NCBI RefSeq assembly: GCF_963676685.1
Contig: NC_092350.1
Coordinates: forward strand, 39,713,373-39,777,372
Length of the DNA stretch: 64,000 nucleotides
Direction of reading: 5' to 3'
DNA from: Mytilus edulis
Lineage: Eukaryota; Mollusca; Bivalvia; Mytilida; Mytilidae
The position numbers and the translations under genes were made by a program. The notes beneath the pieces are model-generated. The model was not told the DNA's origin. It was given only the letters and a program-made list of their open reading frames with translations, and ran no database searches. Shown one piece after another: positions 1-13,800 of the stretch; position 1 is the stretch's first letter; each line of letters starts with the position of its first letter.

Positions 1-552
1 CCAATGTTTAATTAATAGTGAGAAGATTATATTTGCTCGTGATAGCAGAGATCCGTGCAATTGTTTGTCGTCTGCAATAATTCCCGCCAAAGTGGATTTT
101 CAATCTGGTTGTCACTTATGTCAATATAGATGGCAATAAAATCTCATTTGGATTTAATCAAACGAACATATAACGGAGATTGGTGATAAATGGATACATT
201 ATAAGGATACAAAAAAACTAATGAAAGCAAACAAAACAAGTTCCTGTATTTCAATCAAAACAATCATCATTTAAGTTTTCGCTGAGGGCGATTCGAATTA
301 CTTTATGCGATACGATATTTTACCATTTTGCATGCACTAATAACTACGATTTTTATTTTTTTATGATTAGAATTGTAAAAGTACAGTTTGTTGCTGATTA
401 AATTTCGAGAAAACCAGATGTGACACGAATAGAACAGAAACTAATCTAGATGATTAAAAAAATGAAAAAAATCAGTGCTTGCATAAATTTGCGCATATTC
501 AAATTCAAAAACATTTCTTCTGATCATATCACATTAATGGTGTGCTAAATGA

Positions 553-870
553 ATGAACGTTTACTTTTCTACATTGGCTAGAGGTATAGGGGAGGGTTGA
601 GATCTCACAAACATGTTTAACCCCGCCGCATTTTTGCGCCTGTCCCAAGTCAGAAGCATCTGGCCTTTGTTAGTCTTGTATTATTTTAATTTTAGTTTCT
701 TGTGTACAATATGGAAATTAGTATGGCGTTCATTATCACTGAACTAGTATATATTTGTTTAGGGGCCAGCTCAAGGACGCGAGAATTTCCTAACCCTAAC
801 CCTAACCCTAACCCTCTTTGGCACATTCCCCATTTCCATTCTCAATTTTACATTCACTTTGTTATGCATG
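553..870 (+). mobile_element. Penelope-like element 3' tail fragment (family A)
   Basis: Matches, in opposite orientation, the tail at 48820-49175 that follows the PLE reverse transcriptase: the same gatctcacaaacatgtttaa block, the 'gcgcctgtcccaagtcag' block, and the 'cacattccccatttccat' end. About 70 bp of the other copy is replaced here by telomere-like repeats at 789-815. It is a non-coding fragment upstream of VGLUT exon 1. Confidence 0.6.
789..815 (+). repeat. Interstitial telomere-type repeat (CCTAAC)4
   Basis: Four perfect CCTAAC units plus CCT, the C-rich strand of TTAGGG, inside the PLE tail fragment. Confidence 0.9.
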
Positions 871-1491
871 CTGCTGTTGGTTTTTAGAAAATATGTAATG
901 ATTCACAGATATAGATGTCAAATGTTGCTGTTACAGTGAAACAAGTAATGGGAGACAATAAAAAACTTAATAGTCGTCCATACCGCTGGCCTTTTGTAAG
1001 TCTTGAATGTTTGTTTTTTTTTGGTTTTTTTTTGGTTCATTTATATGTTTCGGAGTTTAGTGTGGCGCCTAAAAAATGCCAAACATTCATTACTTTTAAT
1101 ATATATTTGTGAGCAGGGAATATCAAATGCATTCAAGAACCAAGGGATTGTGCACAAGAGAAATGTTCATATTGACAAATGCTGTAGAATGGGGATTCGA
1201 AAACCAAATCTGTTAATGTTTTAAGTATTCTTAATTTCTCGTGAATCGCGTATCCTATAAGCTAAACTGTATTTAGTTTTATATTAAGGGTTTTGAAGAC
1301 CCATTAATAGATTTCGGCTGTTTTCTGCACTTTTGTCTAGTTATTGTCTTTTTGACATTTTCATCATTTCCATTATCAATTGTATTGCATGTTTGTTATC
1401 AATAAATATATTTTCCTACTGATTCAATAAAATATGATTTTTCACAAATCCAAAAATATTTATCAGCATATTTATTTTTATTTGCAGGGTT

Positions 1492-1800
1492 ATGCGGAAG
1501 GATGCGGATGAAAAATCCTTTGTTAAATATGATGAACTTGACGAAGCGTATATGGATGAAGAGGAGGCCCCAAAGTCAAAACCATTCCATTTTAAATGTG
1601 ACTGCTGTCGTTGTGTTTCCCAACGCTACCTTATCGCATGTCTAAGCAGTATAGGATTTATCATATCATTCGGAATACGATGTAATATGGGAGTGGCTAT
1701 TGTTACAATGACTAAAGAGTTGGAATCTAGTAGTGAAAGTGATAGTAACTCATCTATATTTTCTAACAGCTCTCAACATAATAAAACTCATCCTTTTTTA
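1492..1800 (+). CDS. VGLUT: VGLUT coding exon 1
   Basis: Residues 1-103. Acidic, lysine-rich N-terminus, a cysteine cluster (residues 36-41), then transmembrane helix 1 containing [12 protein letters not shown] and a serine-rich luminal loop. The 3' splice site is at 1486-1487 (tttgcag); the donor gtaagt starts at 1801, phase 0. Confidence 0.9.
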
Positions 1801-4800
1801 GTAAGTGTCAAAATAATTAGTTATTATACTTGTATCAATATATATAATTAAAATGAATTGAAAGGAATAATTCATATTTCGTACAGTAGGTTTACTACAA
1901 TACTAAGCATTTTATATTGCTAAAAAGTAAAATCACAAAAATGCTAGACTCCGAGGAAAATTTAAAATGAAACGTCCCTAATCAAATGACAAAATTAAAA
2001 GCTCAAACACACCAAACGAATGGATAACAACTGTCCCATTCTTGACTTGGTACATGCATTTTCGTATAAAGAAAATGGTGAATTGAAACAACTATTTTTG
2101 TGCTAATTTTTGTATCTAAGTCTATGGACAGTAGTGTCATTGTCTATCATGTAACATTTCCTTATTCTTGTTAAAACGAAAAACCCCAAAAAACATATAA
2201 CAAACTGCTTTAATTCGCCATATGTATTCAATTAAAAAGTTAAAAAGTGCTTTCTCTATAAAAAAAAACCTTGATATAACAAAAAATACTTAAAAGTAAA
2301 ACAAAAACAGAAAATTTATGCTTTAATTTTAGCGTTTACCTGAATTTACATGGACACCAGAAACAATAGGTGCAGTGGACAGCTCTTTCTTCTGGGGTTA
2401 TATTATAACGCAGATACCGGGAGGGTATCTAGCATCCAGACTGCCTGCTAACAGGTAATTATGCTATTCTCATTTATTACCCTAATATATAAGTTTAATG
2501 TTACATAATGTGTGGAGAACCAGTCTTTTCAAAAACCGTTCCTCTCCTGCAAAGTGCAAAGTTTTCTTAAATCGCGTTAATTCACAAACTTATAACATAG
2601 TTTGTATTTGTGTGATCTCTTCTTGCTTTATTAATATCTAAATTTAACGTCACACCTTCCTGAATTGTTTTCACCCGCGAAGCTTGTGTACTTCCTGCAC
2701 TCTAAGATTTTTTTTATCAAAAGTTGCGGAGCTTTGATCTAGCAATTTGTGTTTAATAATTATATTTTCTTTTTTTTAGATTAGAAAGGGCATTTAGAAA
2801 TTACATATATTTCAGTTAAAATCTATTTCTTGATGAAATATTAATGTGGCATAAAAACTTCTGCCCACAACAATTTAATTTACATCTGCTCACAAAATTC
2901 ATTAAAATGTTAAAAAAAAATAACAGCTTGTATCAATATCGGCTTCATTACTGGTGGGACTCAAAATCCGAATTGTTACCTTAGAAATGAAAACTTAATC
3001 CAAATTTGCTATTCAGACTGACTGTTAACAGGTAATTATGCTATTCCCATTTATTACCCTTATATATAATTTTCATGTTATATAGTGTGGGGAGAACCAG
3101 TCTTTTCAGAAACCGTTTCTCTTCTGCAAATTTGTTATTCCCTCTGGTAAAAATGGTCATGGAAGTTTTTGTTAATTCTGTTTAGCTTTTTGACTAAAGG
3201 TTTTATGCATTTTTCCTCCTGAAGGATCCGGTCTTTAAACTAGCATTAAAATCTGTTCCACAATATGTATTACAGAAGTTTTTTTTCTTTTTGTTTTTTG
3301 AGGCAATGGTGTTTATCCTGTTTTATTCTATTTATTCTTACTACTAGAACACACCCGTGATATCACGGGTCCGTGATTGAATTAAAGTATATAACTATGC
3401 GCAAGCCTTATTTAGGTATTAGTATTGTCATCTGTTAAAGTCATGCCGATTATAAGATACACAGTTTTTATCTGCTTTCAAGTCTTTCTGTTTGAACCCG
3501 TCGAACTGGAACTTATCAATTATTGGTAATATAAATTATTTGGAAAACAAAAGGTCCTGGAATGGAGTATTTTTTTAATCAACAGCATTGTCCTATATAA
3601 GTTATAAGTAAAGTTGAATTTTTTGCCTCGCTGTTTTACGTCATGCCCACTAACAAATTGAAAACTGTACCTATACGCCTTATTTTTAGTCCAGATTTTT
3701 AGTATTCGTATTGTTATCTTAGAAAGTCTAACTGATTAAAATACTACAATAGGTAACAATTTGACAATTTAGTAGTGTCAACCCTGTGGTTATGACCCGT
3801 GTATATAGCATATTAATCCTGAATACAACGTTTGGTGGTGCGCCTGTCAGATGCGGAACGTACAGATACGGTAATAGGTAACAGGTGAATATACTATTGG
3901 TATCGGTAGCGGACTCGACCTGGAACTTCTTTATTATTGGCAATATTAATTACGTGGAAAACAAAAGGGCCTGGAGTGGTGTAATTTTTAATCTACACCT
4001 TTGTACTATATTAGTTATATATAAAGTTGAATTCTGTGATTCGTCGTTTTTACGTGATGACGGCTGACAAATTGGACCTCGTAATTTTAGTATTAGAGAT
4101 GTTCATTTTTTTATGCATTTCCTTATATAGAATATAAGTAAGCTTTAAATGAAATGTAAATGCATCTAGTATGTTTTCAATTTGCATTTCAGAGGGGAAC
4201 AAAAACAAATAAAAGGATAAGGATGCTTATTATCATCATACATTGACAATTGTCAGATATATTCACATATTACTACAAACAGATATATGAATAAACTGGA
4301 ATCGATGTCATAGTCTTCCCTGTATATTTAAGTAGAAAAAAAATGTATTGGTTATCATATTTGTGTTATTTTAGTGCTAGATTTCAGACTGAAAGATGTA
4401 CATGCAAATGGGTTATTTTAAGCAGAAAACAAAATAACATAAAATAAACGACATTTTATTTATGAACGACATTTAAATTTATCTTGTTTTGCAAATGTTT
4501 AGGCTTTTTTAAACTGAGGAGAAAGATTTCGATCAACCATCTATAATACTAAAATAACGAGGTCCAATTTGTCAGCCGTCATGGGGTAAAAACGACAAAT
4601 CAAAGAATTCAACTTTATATATAGCTAATATAGGACAATGTTGTTGATTAAAATTTACACCACTCCAGACCCTTTTGTTTTCCACAGAATAAATATTGCC
4701 AATAATTAACAAGTTCCGGGTCGAATCCGATACCAATAGTATATTCAACTGTTACCTATTTCCTTATCTGTACGTTTCGCATCTGACAGGCGCACCACTA

Positions 4801-7800
4801 AACGGTGTATTTTGGATTTTGCTATACACGGGTCATAATCATAGGGTTGACACTACTAAATTCAATCATTGTCACATTGTTCCCTATTGTAGTATTTTAA
4901 TCATTATGACATTATGACAATATGAATACTAAAGACGTGGACTTAAAATAAGTCGTATAGGTACAGTTTTCAATTTGTTAGCCGGCATGACGTAAAAAAG
5001 CGAATTAAAGGATTCAACTTTATTTATAAACTAATATAGGACAATGCTGTTGATTAAAAAATACTTCATTCCAGGCCCTTTTGTTTTCCAAATAGTTAAT
5101 ATTACCAATAATTGATAAGTTGCAGGTTCAAACAGAAAGATTTTGAAAGCAGAGAAAAGTGTGCATTTTAATGACTTAATCAGATGACAATACGAATACT
5201 AAAATAAGGCTTACGTATATACTTTAATTCAGTCACGGACCCGCGATATCACGGGTGTGTTCTGGTTTATACTAGAGTTGTCTCATTTGCTATCATAACA
5301 TATCTTCTTATTTCTATATTAAAGTGTTCAAGTGTTCACTTTTAAGAACCTTCTTCAATTGGTTTGCAGTAAAAAAAAATAATACAAACAATAACTATTT
5401 ATTATCAACAACCTTGATATAACAATATTAAACCAAACTTTCAATACTTTTAAATAATCAAACAGTACTAAAGTCGTAAATCCACTACTAACCGTGTATT
5501 GAATTAAGCCCCGCCTCCCTACTAACCTATTATTGAATATACACGGTCTCCACGCGGACAATTTTAACCAATCATATTCCTAGAAATGTATAGGAGGTAA
5601 GATAAATGAGTATATATTGTTTAGGGGTTGGGACCTCGATCATTTCCAAGTTCTCAAACAGTAGGGTGTACAGTGACCACAGGGACTCCCCTATATTCCA
5701 TTTGATTTCTTACATTGTCCCATACTTAAATATATATGGTTTAGGGATGGGAATCCCAACCGTTTCAAAGTTCCTAAACAGGAGGTGGTGGGTGACCTCA
5801 GGAATTCCCCTATATTTCATTTGATTAGTTATATTGTCCCATACATGAACGCATATGGTTTAGGGGTGGGGATCTCGACTGTTCAAAGTTCTTTAACATT
5901 TGGAAGGTCGGTGTGGGTTGACTCCAGGGACTCCACCTATTTGTCTTTGATTTGTTATATTGTCCCATTACTGAAGACCATATATGTCTATCACTTACTG
6001 TTTTTGAAATAATACTCATTTGAAAATTAAAAAAAAACAACATCATTGGGTTCTACAGTAAATCCCTTCCTTCTTTAGACCCCTTAAAAAAAACCCAAAT
6101 GGACCCCAATGAACACACGAAAGATTGATGGCTCCGCTAGACATGTTAGTCTAACATTTTATGAAACCCTAAGTAAATCTGACAATCACTTACAAACAAA
6201 AACCATTTGTGTCTTTTCAATTCTGAAAATAGGTAGTACACAATAGTTACAACATCAGGTCGACAAAAACTTGTTACAATTCGTCGTTTCGGAATCAAAA
6301 GAAGTATGCGTAATCTCATTGTTCGTACACCAAAATGGAAATAACGTCACGTCATTGGTTGAATTTCCATTGCTTAGAACGTTTTAAACCAATCGCAACG
6401 TTTTGGTGTACACTTTTAAATATTACACAGAATGCATTAGATTCTGACACAGCGAATTAGGTTCTAGCTCACGATGAATAGACGATATTAAACTTGAATT
6501 AAATTTTCACATTTATCAATCACTTACAAACAAAGTTATCAAGATATGCCATATGTCATGTAAGTTTTATTAAGTAAACAATTATTATAAGTTTTTAGTT
6601 TAAATCAAACAAGATTGTTTACATCTTTTTATTGAATTAACAAAGTTCTGAACATTTCTAAATGATGACGTTTCTTTCAGGATATTTGGTCTTGCAATAG
6701 GAACATCTGCTTTCTTAAATTTACTATTACCGGGTGCTGCACAGGTGCATTTTGGTCTTGTAATGGCGGTTAGAATTTTACAAGGAATAGTCGAGGTACG
6801 TATGATATTTAATATAAAAACTAAAAGATGTCGTATAATTAGCAATGGAACAACCCTCCTCCACCAAAGACCAAATGACATAGAAGTTACTGTAGTCTGG
6901 TTATGTTTTATTTAGGAACTGACATTATCAGTAACATACCTTTCTTAAGTTCTCCATGTATAGAAGTTATTATGAAATTCCTCCAGCAACGTTGAAATAG
7001 TTTAGCTTTTATTTCAAAATCCAATTTGCTCATGATATCCTTGTAGTTTTTCACGTGTTCGATTTCTACACAAATGTCTTTGAGCGTTCCAGATGAAGGT
7101 TAAACCTAAAAAGCGCTGCGGAAGCATAACATTCATAAGTGATATTTTCATTTCTATTAACATCTTGTATTATCCAAATGAAAATAACGCAATATTTACA
7201 TTATTGAAGAATATTACTAGTAGCCATGTCAGACGCAAGATAAATACTCTTATCTCACTAACCACTTGCATATATCAATTATTTGTTCTTGTTAACAGTA
7301 CAGTGAAACCTGACTAAACCGAACCCTTTCGGGACTTGAGGTTTTGTTCGGTTTTGGCAGGTATTCGGTTTGATCAGGTTCACAATGCATAAAATGAGAT
7401 ATGATTGGTCTTCAGAACAAGTTTGGATTAGACAGGTTTCCGGTTTATTCAGGGTTCGGTTTAGCCAGGTTTCACTGTATATGCATCACAAAAGTGTTAT
7501 AAAGATGAAGATACACATTTCGTGCTTAAATATCCTTTATAGTGTTAGCATAACATGTGTATCTACATCTTTCTACATCTTTATAGCACTCTTGTGGGAC
7601 ATCTACAGTGAACAAAGAACAAGATTTGCTTATACACGGGATATTAGTTGAACAGACAATACATGTTTGATTGGAATGGTTATAATTCTAGTGTAGCTAT
7701 ATTTCAGCACTTCATTTAATTTCCTACTTTAAACAAATATTGGTACATCTTGAATTTAACACAAAACAGACGTGCTTAATCGTAACTGAACAAAAAGATG

Positions 7801-10800
7801 TAAGGTTTGTGTTAACGAAACAGTAGCCTAAGAACATGTACAACCAAATCACACCAGGCATACTAGTATATTGACAGTATGTAACACGAACAAATACTCG
7901 CACACTTCATATACATCTTCATTAATTTTTTCTTTCCCGTTCTTATCCCATTCAAATAATGATTGATGCCATTCATGTGTTAATGAAATGTGAAAATATG
8001 AAAATAATGTGAGATATAATTTGAAAAGTCACACAAGATCATCCAAGGTTTTGTTGGGTTCGTGTTGCTAAGCCTTAAATTGTCTAGTATGTTATGTTTC
8101 TTAATAGTTGTTTACCTTTTCTTCTAGTTTTGAGTTTTGCCATTCTACTTATGAATTTAATATTTCGATGGGAATTTCCGCTTCAGTTTCACTGCACTGT
8201 CTTACAATTAAATTTAAAAATAAAGACATGTAGAATTTAACTCATGATCTTCAATAACTGAAAAACTTAAGACAATCTATGATATAAATACATAAAAGTA
8301 CACATAAGAAAGTTGCAAAAAACACTTAACCCTAAAAAATGGTTTTGAGACTGGTTTTTAATATTTATATACAGTTTACTCTAATTCATCTATTATATAT
8401 ATTTCAATCAATAAAATATGGTTGTCTCTTTACCTCATTCGTGCTGCGCTTTAATATCTTTGTTATTCCATGATTTAAAAGACCAACAACGTGTAAAAAG
8501 GAGAAATGCTGACGGTTTCTTTCCATTTCTGATACATTGTTTTTCATTCTAGTATAAAGGCTTAAAAGGGATATTAAAAATACATTTTTCACTTCTGTTA
8601 TGTATTCCATCTGAATGCTTGATGCTTTCCCATTAGAAAAGTGTGTTCAGTTTATTGTATGAATAAGAGCAAGATTAATTTGCAGCCATCAATCTTACCT
8701 TTGAGAGACAACTCATTTCGGATTAGGATTACAAAGATTATATTAAAATCCAGGAATGCTATATACATTCGAGCATTATTATAATCAATTATTAGTTTGA
8801 TTCTTCCGTCAGCAGCTTTGTAACAGTTTGGTAAAATTAATTTCAATGTAAAACGAGCGGGATACTACATTTATTGTTGTTGTGTCACGTGATTTCCTTT
8901 AGTTCTATTGAAAATGTTGCTACTACTGTTTTTATCGTTTCAAATTATTTAACTGTGTGTCAGTTTGACATTATTTGAAAACAGTGTTCCAGCTTGATTG
9001 CATTTTAATTCAATTTTAATTAACTACAGACGTGTCAGTTGTAATTTAGTCTTCATTAAAGCGACGCGTTAAATTAACACTGCGAATAAAATGATGCATC
9101 TTTTATCGCTATTGGATATCATGCCCTGAATTATAAAAGGGCCAAATCGTATTAGAGACAATTCAATTTTCATTATGTAATATCTTAATCTATTTTCCCA
9201 TTATAATTTAACTCAAATTCATTTATTTGTTACCACGTTCAACAAAAAAGATAGAGTTGCACAATAGATTAATCTTGGAATTTTAAGTTTAAAAGGAAAG
9301 AAATCTAAAGGGATTCATGTGATTTGGAAAACAAATTATCCTTTTTCATCATGCTTTTTCTAAAAAGTTTCATAGAAATGCAACAACATATCATTAATTA
9401 CGATGCAAATTTCATTTCTATTATACAAGGTTGACTCTACGATTAACATTTATTTTCATATGCGATGCAGAAAAATAAATTTTATTTGCTCACAGCCAGC
9501 TTTAATTCACAAATAACATTGCAACAATTTAGAAGTGTTGTGTAAACTATAGAAGTGAACTGTTGTTCATTGAATTTACATTCCCAGTTGAAATTCACAA
9601 TAAATAAACTCTTTATAAAACTCAATCTGTTCATTTCTGCATTTGAATAATTGTATTTTAATAGGGAGTAACTTATCCTGCATGTCATGGTATTTGGCGA
9701 CATTGGGCTCCTCCACTTGAACGTTCTAAACTAGCAACCATATCATTCTGTGGTAAGTTTATCATTATAATAATATTATATGTATCACAAGTAAGTAAAT
9801 ATGCATGAACTTAGAGTCTGTTTGGATAATTGATATGCATACATAATCGAACACGCGAAACAAACACTAGAAGATGAAGTGGGTCTTAAATATGACTCAT
9901 CAAATGAAAATAGACGAAAATACAACACGAACCTGATTCCAAATGACATGTTTATAAACGATTGCTGCAAACACACATTGCTGAATTTAGTGGTGCATTT
10001 AAAACTTCTGCGTAATGATGTTTCATATCGTCAATTCGTAGACATTTAGAACGAGGAAATGGAAGAGAATATTTGCCTCATAAGTACAGACAGGCTAAAC
10101 TAGACTCAAATAAAAAAGCAGATTAGACAGTCTTCTTGGAACAATGAATCGCAAAAAAAGACATTTGAGTGGGAAAATCATACTTCGGGTACAAGAGTAC
10201 ACGTATTGGACTTTGATGAATATTCCAGTCGAATATGAGCAACTTTTATAAAAGACCTCGTAAACGCTGAACTGAGAAACAAAAATACGTTACCATAGAA
10301 AACAAAGATTTGATAGTGTTAAAATATAGAATTTGAACGTGTCTTTTGATAACCATGGCATATAAGAACAATGACGAAAAAAAATTCATAGTTTTAATCA
10401 TCAAATATGATGGAGTTAAGTGCAAATCTATTAGAAAATTTGGAACAATTAAATGCCGAAATGTAGACAGAATTCCTGAACCTGGATTTAACTAAATGAG
10501 GTGATAAGCGTAGACAAAAATTGCCACGATCATCCCTAGTTTAGGAAAACCAGTTGTGGTTGATTATTTTCCGTACGATACTCTTCTAGACCAGAATTTA
10601 GTCATTTTACCAACCTATTTGAATTGACTACCGCGATCTGTATGGTGTAGGAGCATCAAGTCTTCTGTAGCTAAATTATTCAACTCGAGGATGAGTAAGA
10701 GATTCGCGAAGGATTTCGAGAAAGAATGAATTCTTGTAAGGATCAAAATGGTGTTTTTGAAAATTCATAGCATACGATTCTACGAAACTTAAAAATAAGC

Positions 10801-13800
10801 TTCAAGTTGACACATTTCCAGAAGGTTGCAGATTTATCGAAGGCTTTCAACTCTATGGATCATTCAGTTGTATGGTATAAGTTGAGAACTCTTGGAATTA
10901 GAAGAATGCTTCAAGTGATTCAAAGTATTTAATCAGGATTAAAGTGTTGAATTCGAATCAACGAAAAATTCACAGACTGGTTTTCAATCTGCAAAGGGGT
11001 CAGATAATCATGCGACCACATTGTTTGATATACTTATCAAGAACCTTTTCCCTCAGATTCTATCACCTCAGATTCTATCAACCGGATAACAGTCAGTGAA
11101 CTGGACTTTTAAGGTAATCATTGATAAGACCAAGCTCTTTCACGTCAGAAAATCGTCACTAGTGCGTAGTGACTTTGGTTTTAAGCTAAAAGGGTACGCT
11201 ATATGCTACCTATATCAGAGATTATCACAAGTAGACACATTTGATTATTCCGTTAGTGTTAACAAACAATTCACAGAAGGTATTATTGGTTCCAAAGAAT
11301 TTCAAACTGAATATTATGGATTATGAAACCTACACTAAACTCTTCAACTGTAGTGTATATGTCATAATGATGTACATCAACTCAAACCAACGATTATGCT
11401 GTCGGTGAATAGAGCTTAAACAATTCTAGAGCATATGACTAAACTTGGAATTTTATAAAGGCTTGAACCTCCTTCCCTGTCCAATCTTTTTTTTTAAATG
11501 TTCATTTCTCAACAATTAAGACCGACCATTTGCCTGTATGAGATGCGACGTGTTCCCGCTTAAAATTGAAACGATAACACGGAATTCTTGCAGAAAGACA
11601 CTCGCTTGAGTATAAGACTCAATTATACTCCACTGCTCAACATAACAATTTACCATGTTTATAGACTACTACACCATATATAATTAATATCTTACATTTC
11701 CATCCAATAGAGACAAACTTTTAAAAAATTGTCTTGTACAGGAATAAAAGTAGTTGCCGAGTTCTGTATTTCTAATTTTAAGATTCGTACACAAAATTTA
11801 CCACTAAATTTAAATAACTAAAATACTAACTAAAAATGACATTCAATTTAACAAATATTATTCTTTGCATTATATCTGTTTTATTTTTGTAGAACAAAGT
11901 GCGCAATAAGTTTTGGATGTTAGCCTCAAAAGAAAAGTTTAAACAAAAAGATTATTTCTATTTTTATGCAGTTAAACAACAAGTGATCGATATTCAAAGA
12001 TACTATAATTAGTTAATCTATAAACTTGTTACTAAATGTTTTTAATAAAAAATATGTCAAAACTTTTATCTACAGGTTCATATGCTGGTGCAGTTTTGGG
12101 AATGCCCCTATCTGGTATATTGACAAAGAATTTTGGTTGGCAGTCTGGATTCTATGTTTTTGGTAACTATTTGTTTTGATAATATTGTTTGATTTTTATT
12201 ATAATTATTTTAATAATAATGATACTCACTTGTAATAATAATTATTATCATTGTTTAAATAACTTTTTTGTTTGATCTTATAAAACGTTTGAGTTTTAAT
12301 CTCCTTTCTGAAATACGTCGAGACAATGATTATCAAAAGAACGTTCAATATCCAAAGTACACTGTATGTTTAGTGCGCATCAAAAACCTGTCAAACTCTA
12401 TGAGAATAACAAGTTTTATCAAATTCCAAATAAGCTTAAAACACTGCTATTCATATAAAACCCTTCTTTTTGGAGAGCAATAAGGAGGTAGTTGCCGATT
12501 ACGAAATCATTAAATATTTTTTTAGGCAAATGAAATTTGTAATCAAAATACACTATTTAAAGCACCCAACTGCAAGGTACTAAATCACAAGGCAGATGTC
12601 CAAACGCTTCATGTATCTTCAATGCGAAATACTGCATATAATATTTTCATGACCGGTTCATTGATTTCTTGTAAATGACCAATAAAATTATATTTTTAAT
12701 CGTATTGGTATGTAAGTATTTTCTTGAAATTTTTAAGATTGCAAACTATCGATCGTGTCTCTTGGATATTATTAGCTTTAAACTAGAAATGTTGCTTGGT
12801 GTAATTTTACAGTTGCTAAGAATTTTATAAAGGCTTTTAATTTTGATCTTTTTTAACATGTGTTATTGGTATCAAATTGGATTGTATGATTTTTTTCTTT
12901 CTTTCTTTTACAGGTGCTATGGGTATCATATGGGCTATAATTTTTTGGTTCTTTTCTTTTGAAAGACCAGCGTGCAATCCTTATATATCTCAAGAAGAAC
13001 TTATTTATATAGAAACATCAATAGGTGAAAACACATCACTAACAAACAAAGTAAGTCTAAGAACTTAGATCAATTCTCACATCTTACTTTTGTTTTATAC
13101 TTTACGAGCTTTGACAAGATTTGTCTATCGTTTAATCTTTAGGGAACTCTAATATAATCTGAATAACAAGACATTTATCTTTCCTGTTCTTTAAAACAAA
13201 GCTGACACGACAACAACCTACTGTAAAAATTGAACATTACATATTCCAGTTCTCAGATGTTTTGTTATAGAATTTCTATCTTTCGAATCGATTGATAATT
13301 AAATAATCCCGTTCTTTTCCGATTTTATCACTCGGTGTCTGGCAAATATCTAGGAATACAATGAGTTAGTATAATGTCTATTCATGACATTAAAGAGTTT
13401 TATGTTGCCATCAATAGTATTTTGATTTGATTAGGTTCCACCATTAGGAAAGTCGTCCAATACATTTTGCTTTAAACACAATCGAGAACACTCCACAACA
13501 AAGAAGGACACATATGGAATTGTTCGTCAAGTTGATTTAATTAATTAAGTCTTATCTTCTGTAAAGTATATGAATAATATTCAATTGGAGACTTTTGGGA
13601 TTTTTTTCATACTCGGATTGTCTGTTTTCTTTTGATAAGAGTTTACAATACATGTTATATTGGACATGAAATTCCCATCTATAACCGCATGATTTAGAAC
13701 AAAATTTTAGATTACTATAAAACAAAAATGAAACAGGATACAAGCTATTGATATCAAATACAAACAAGACGTTTTGAATTTCATGTTTTCACAAATGAAT

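Noticed and set aside
5110..5150. tRNA B-box-like 'gcaggttcaaac'
   Set aside because: No A box or cloverleaf around it; it lies in the arm of the long inverted repeat.
5606..6046. Several overlapping open frames of 70-75 codons
   Set aside because: They lie in the 120-bp tandem repeat and repeat its peptide; no gene.
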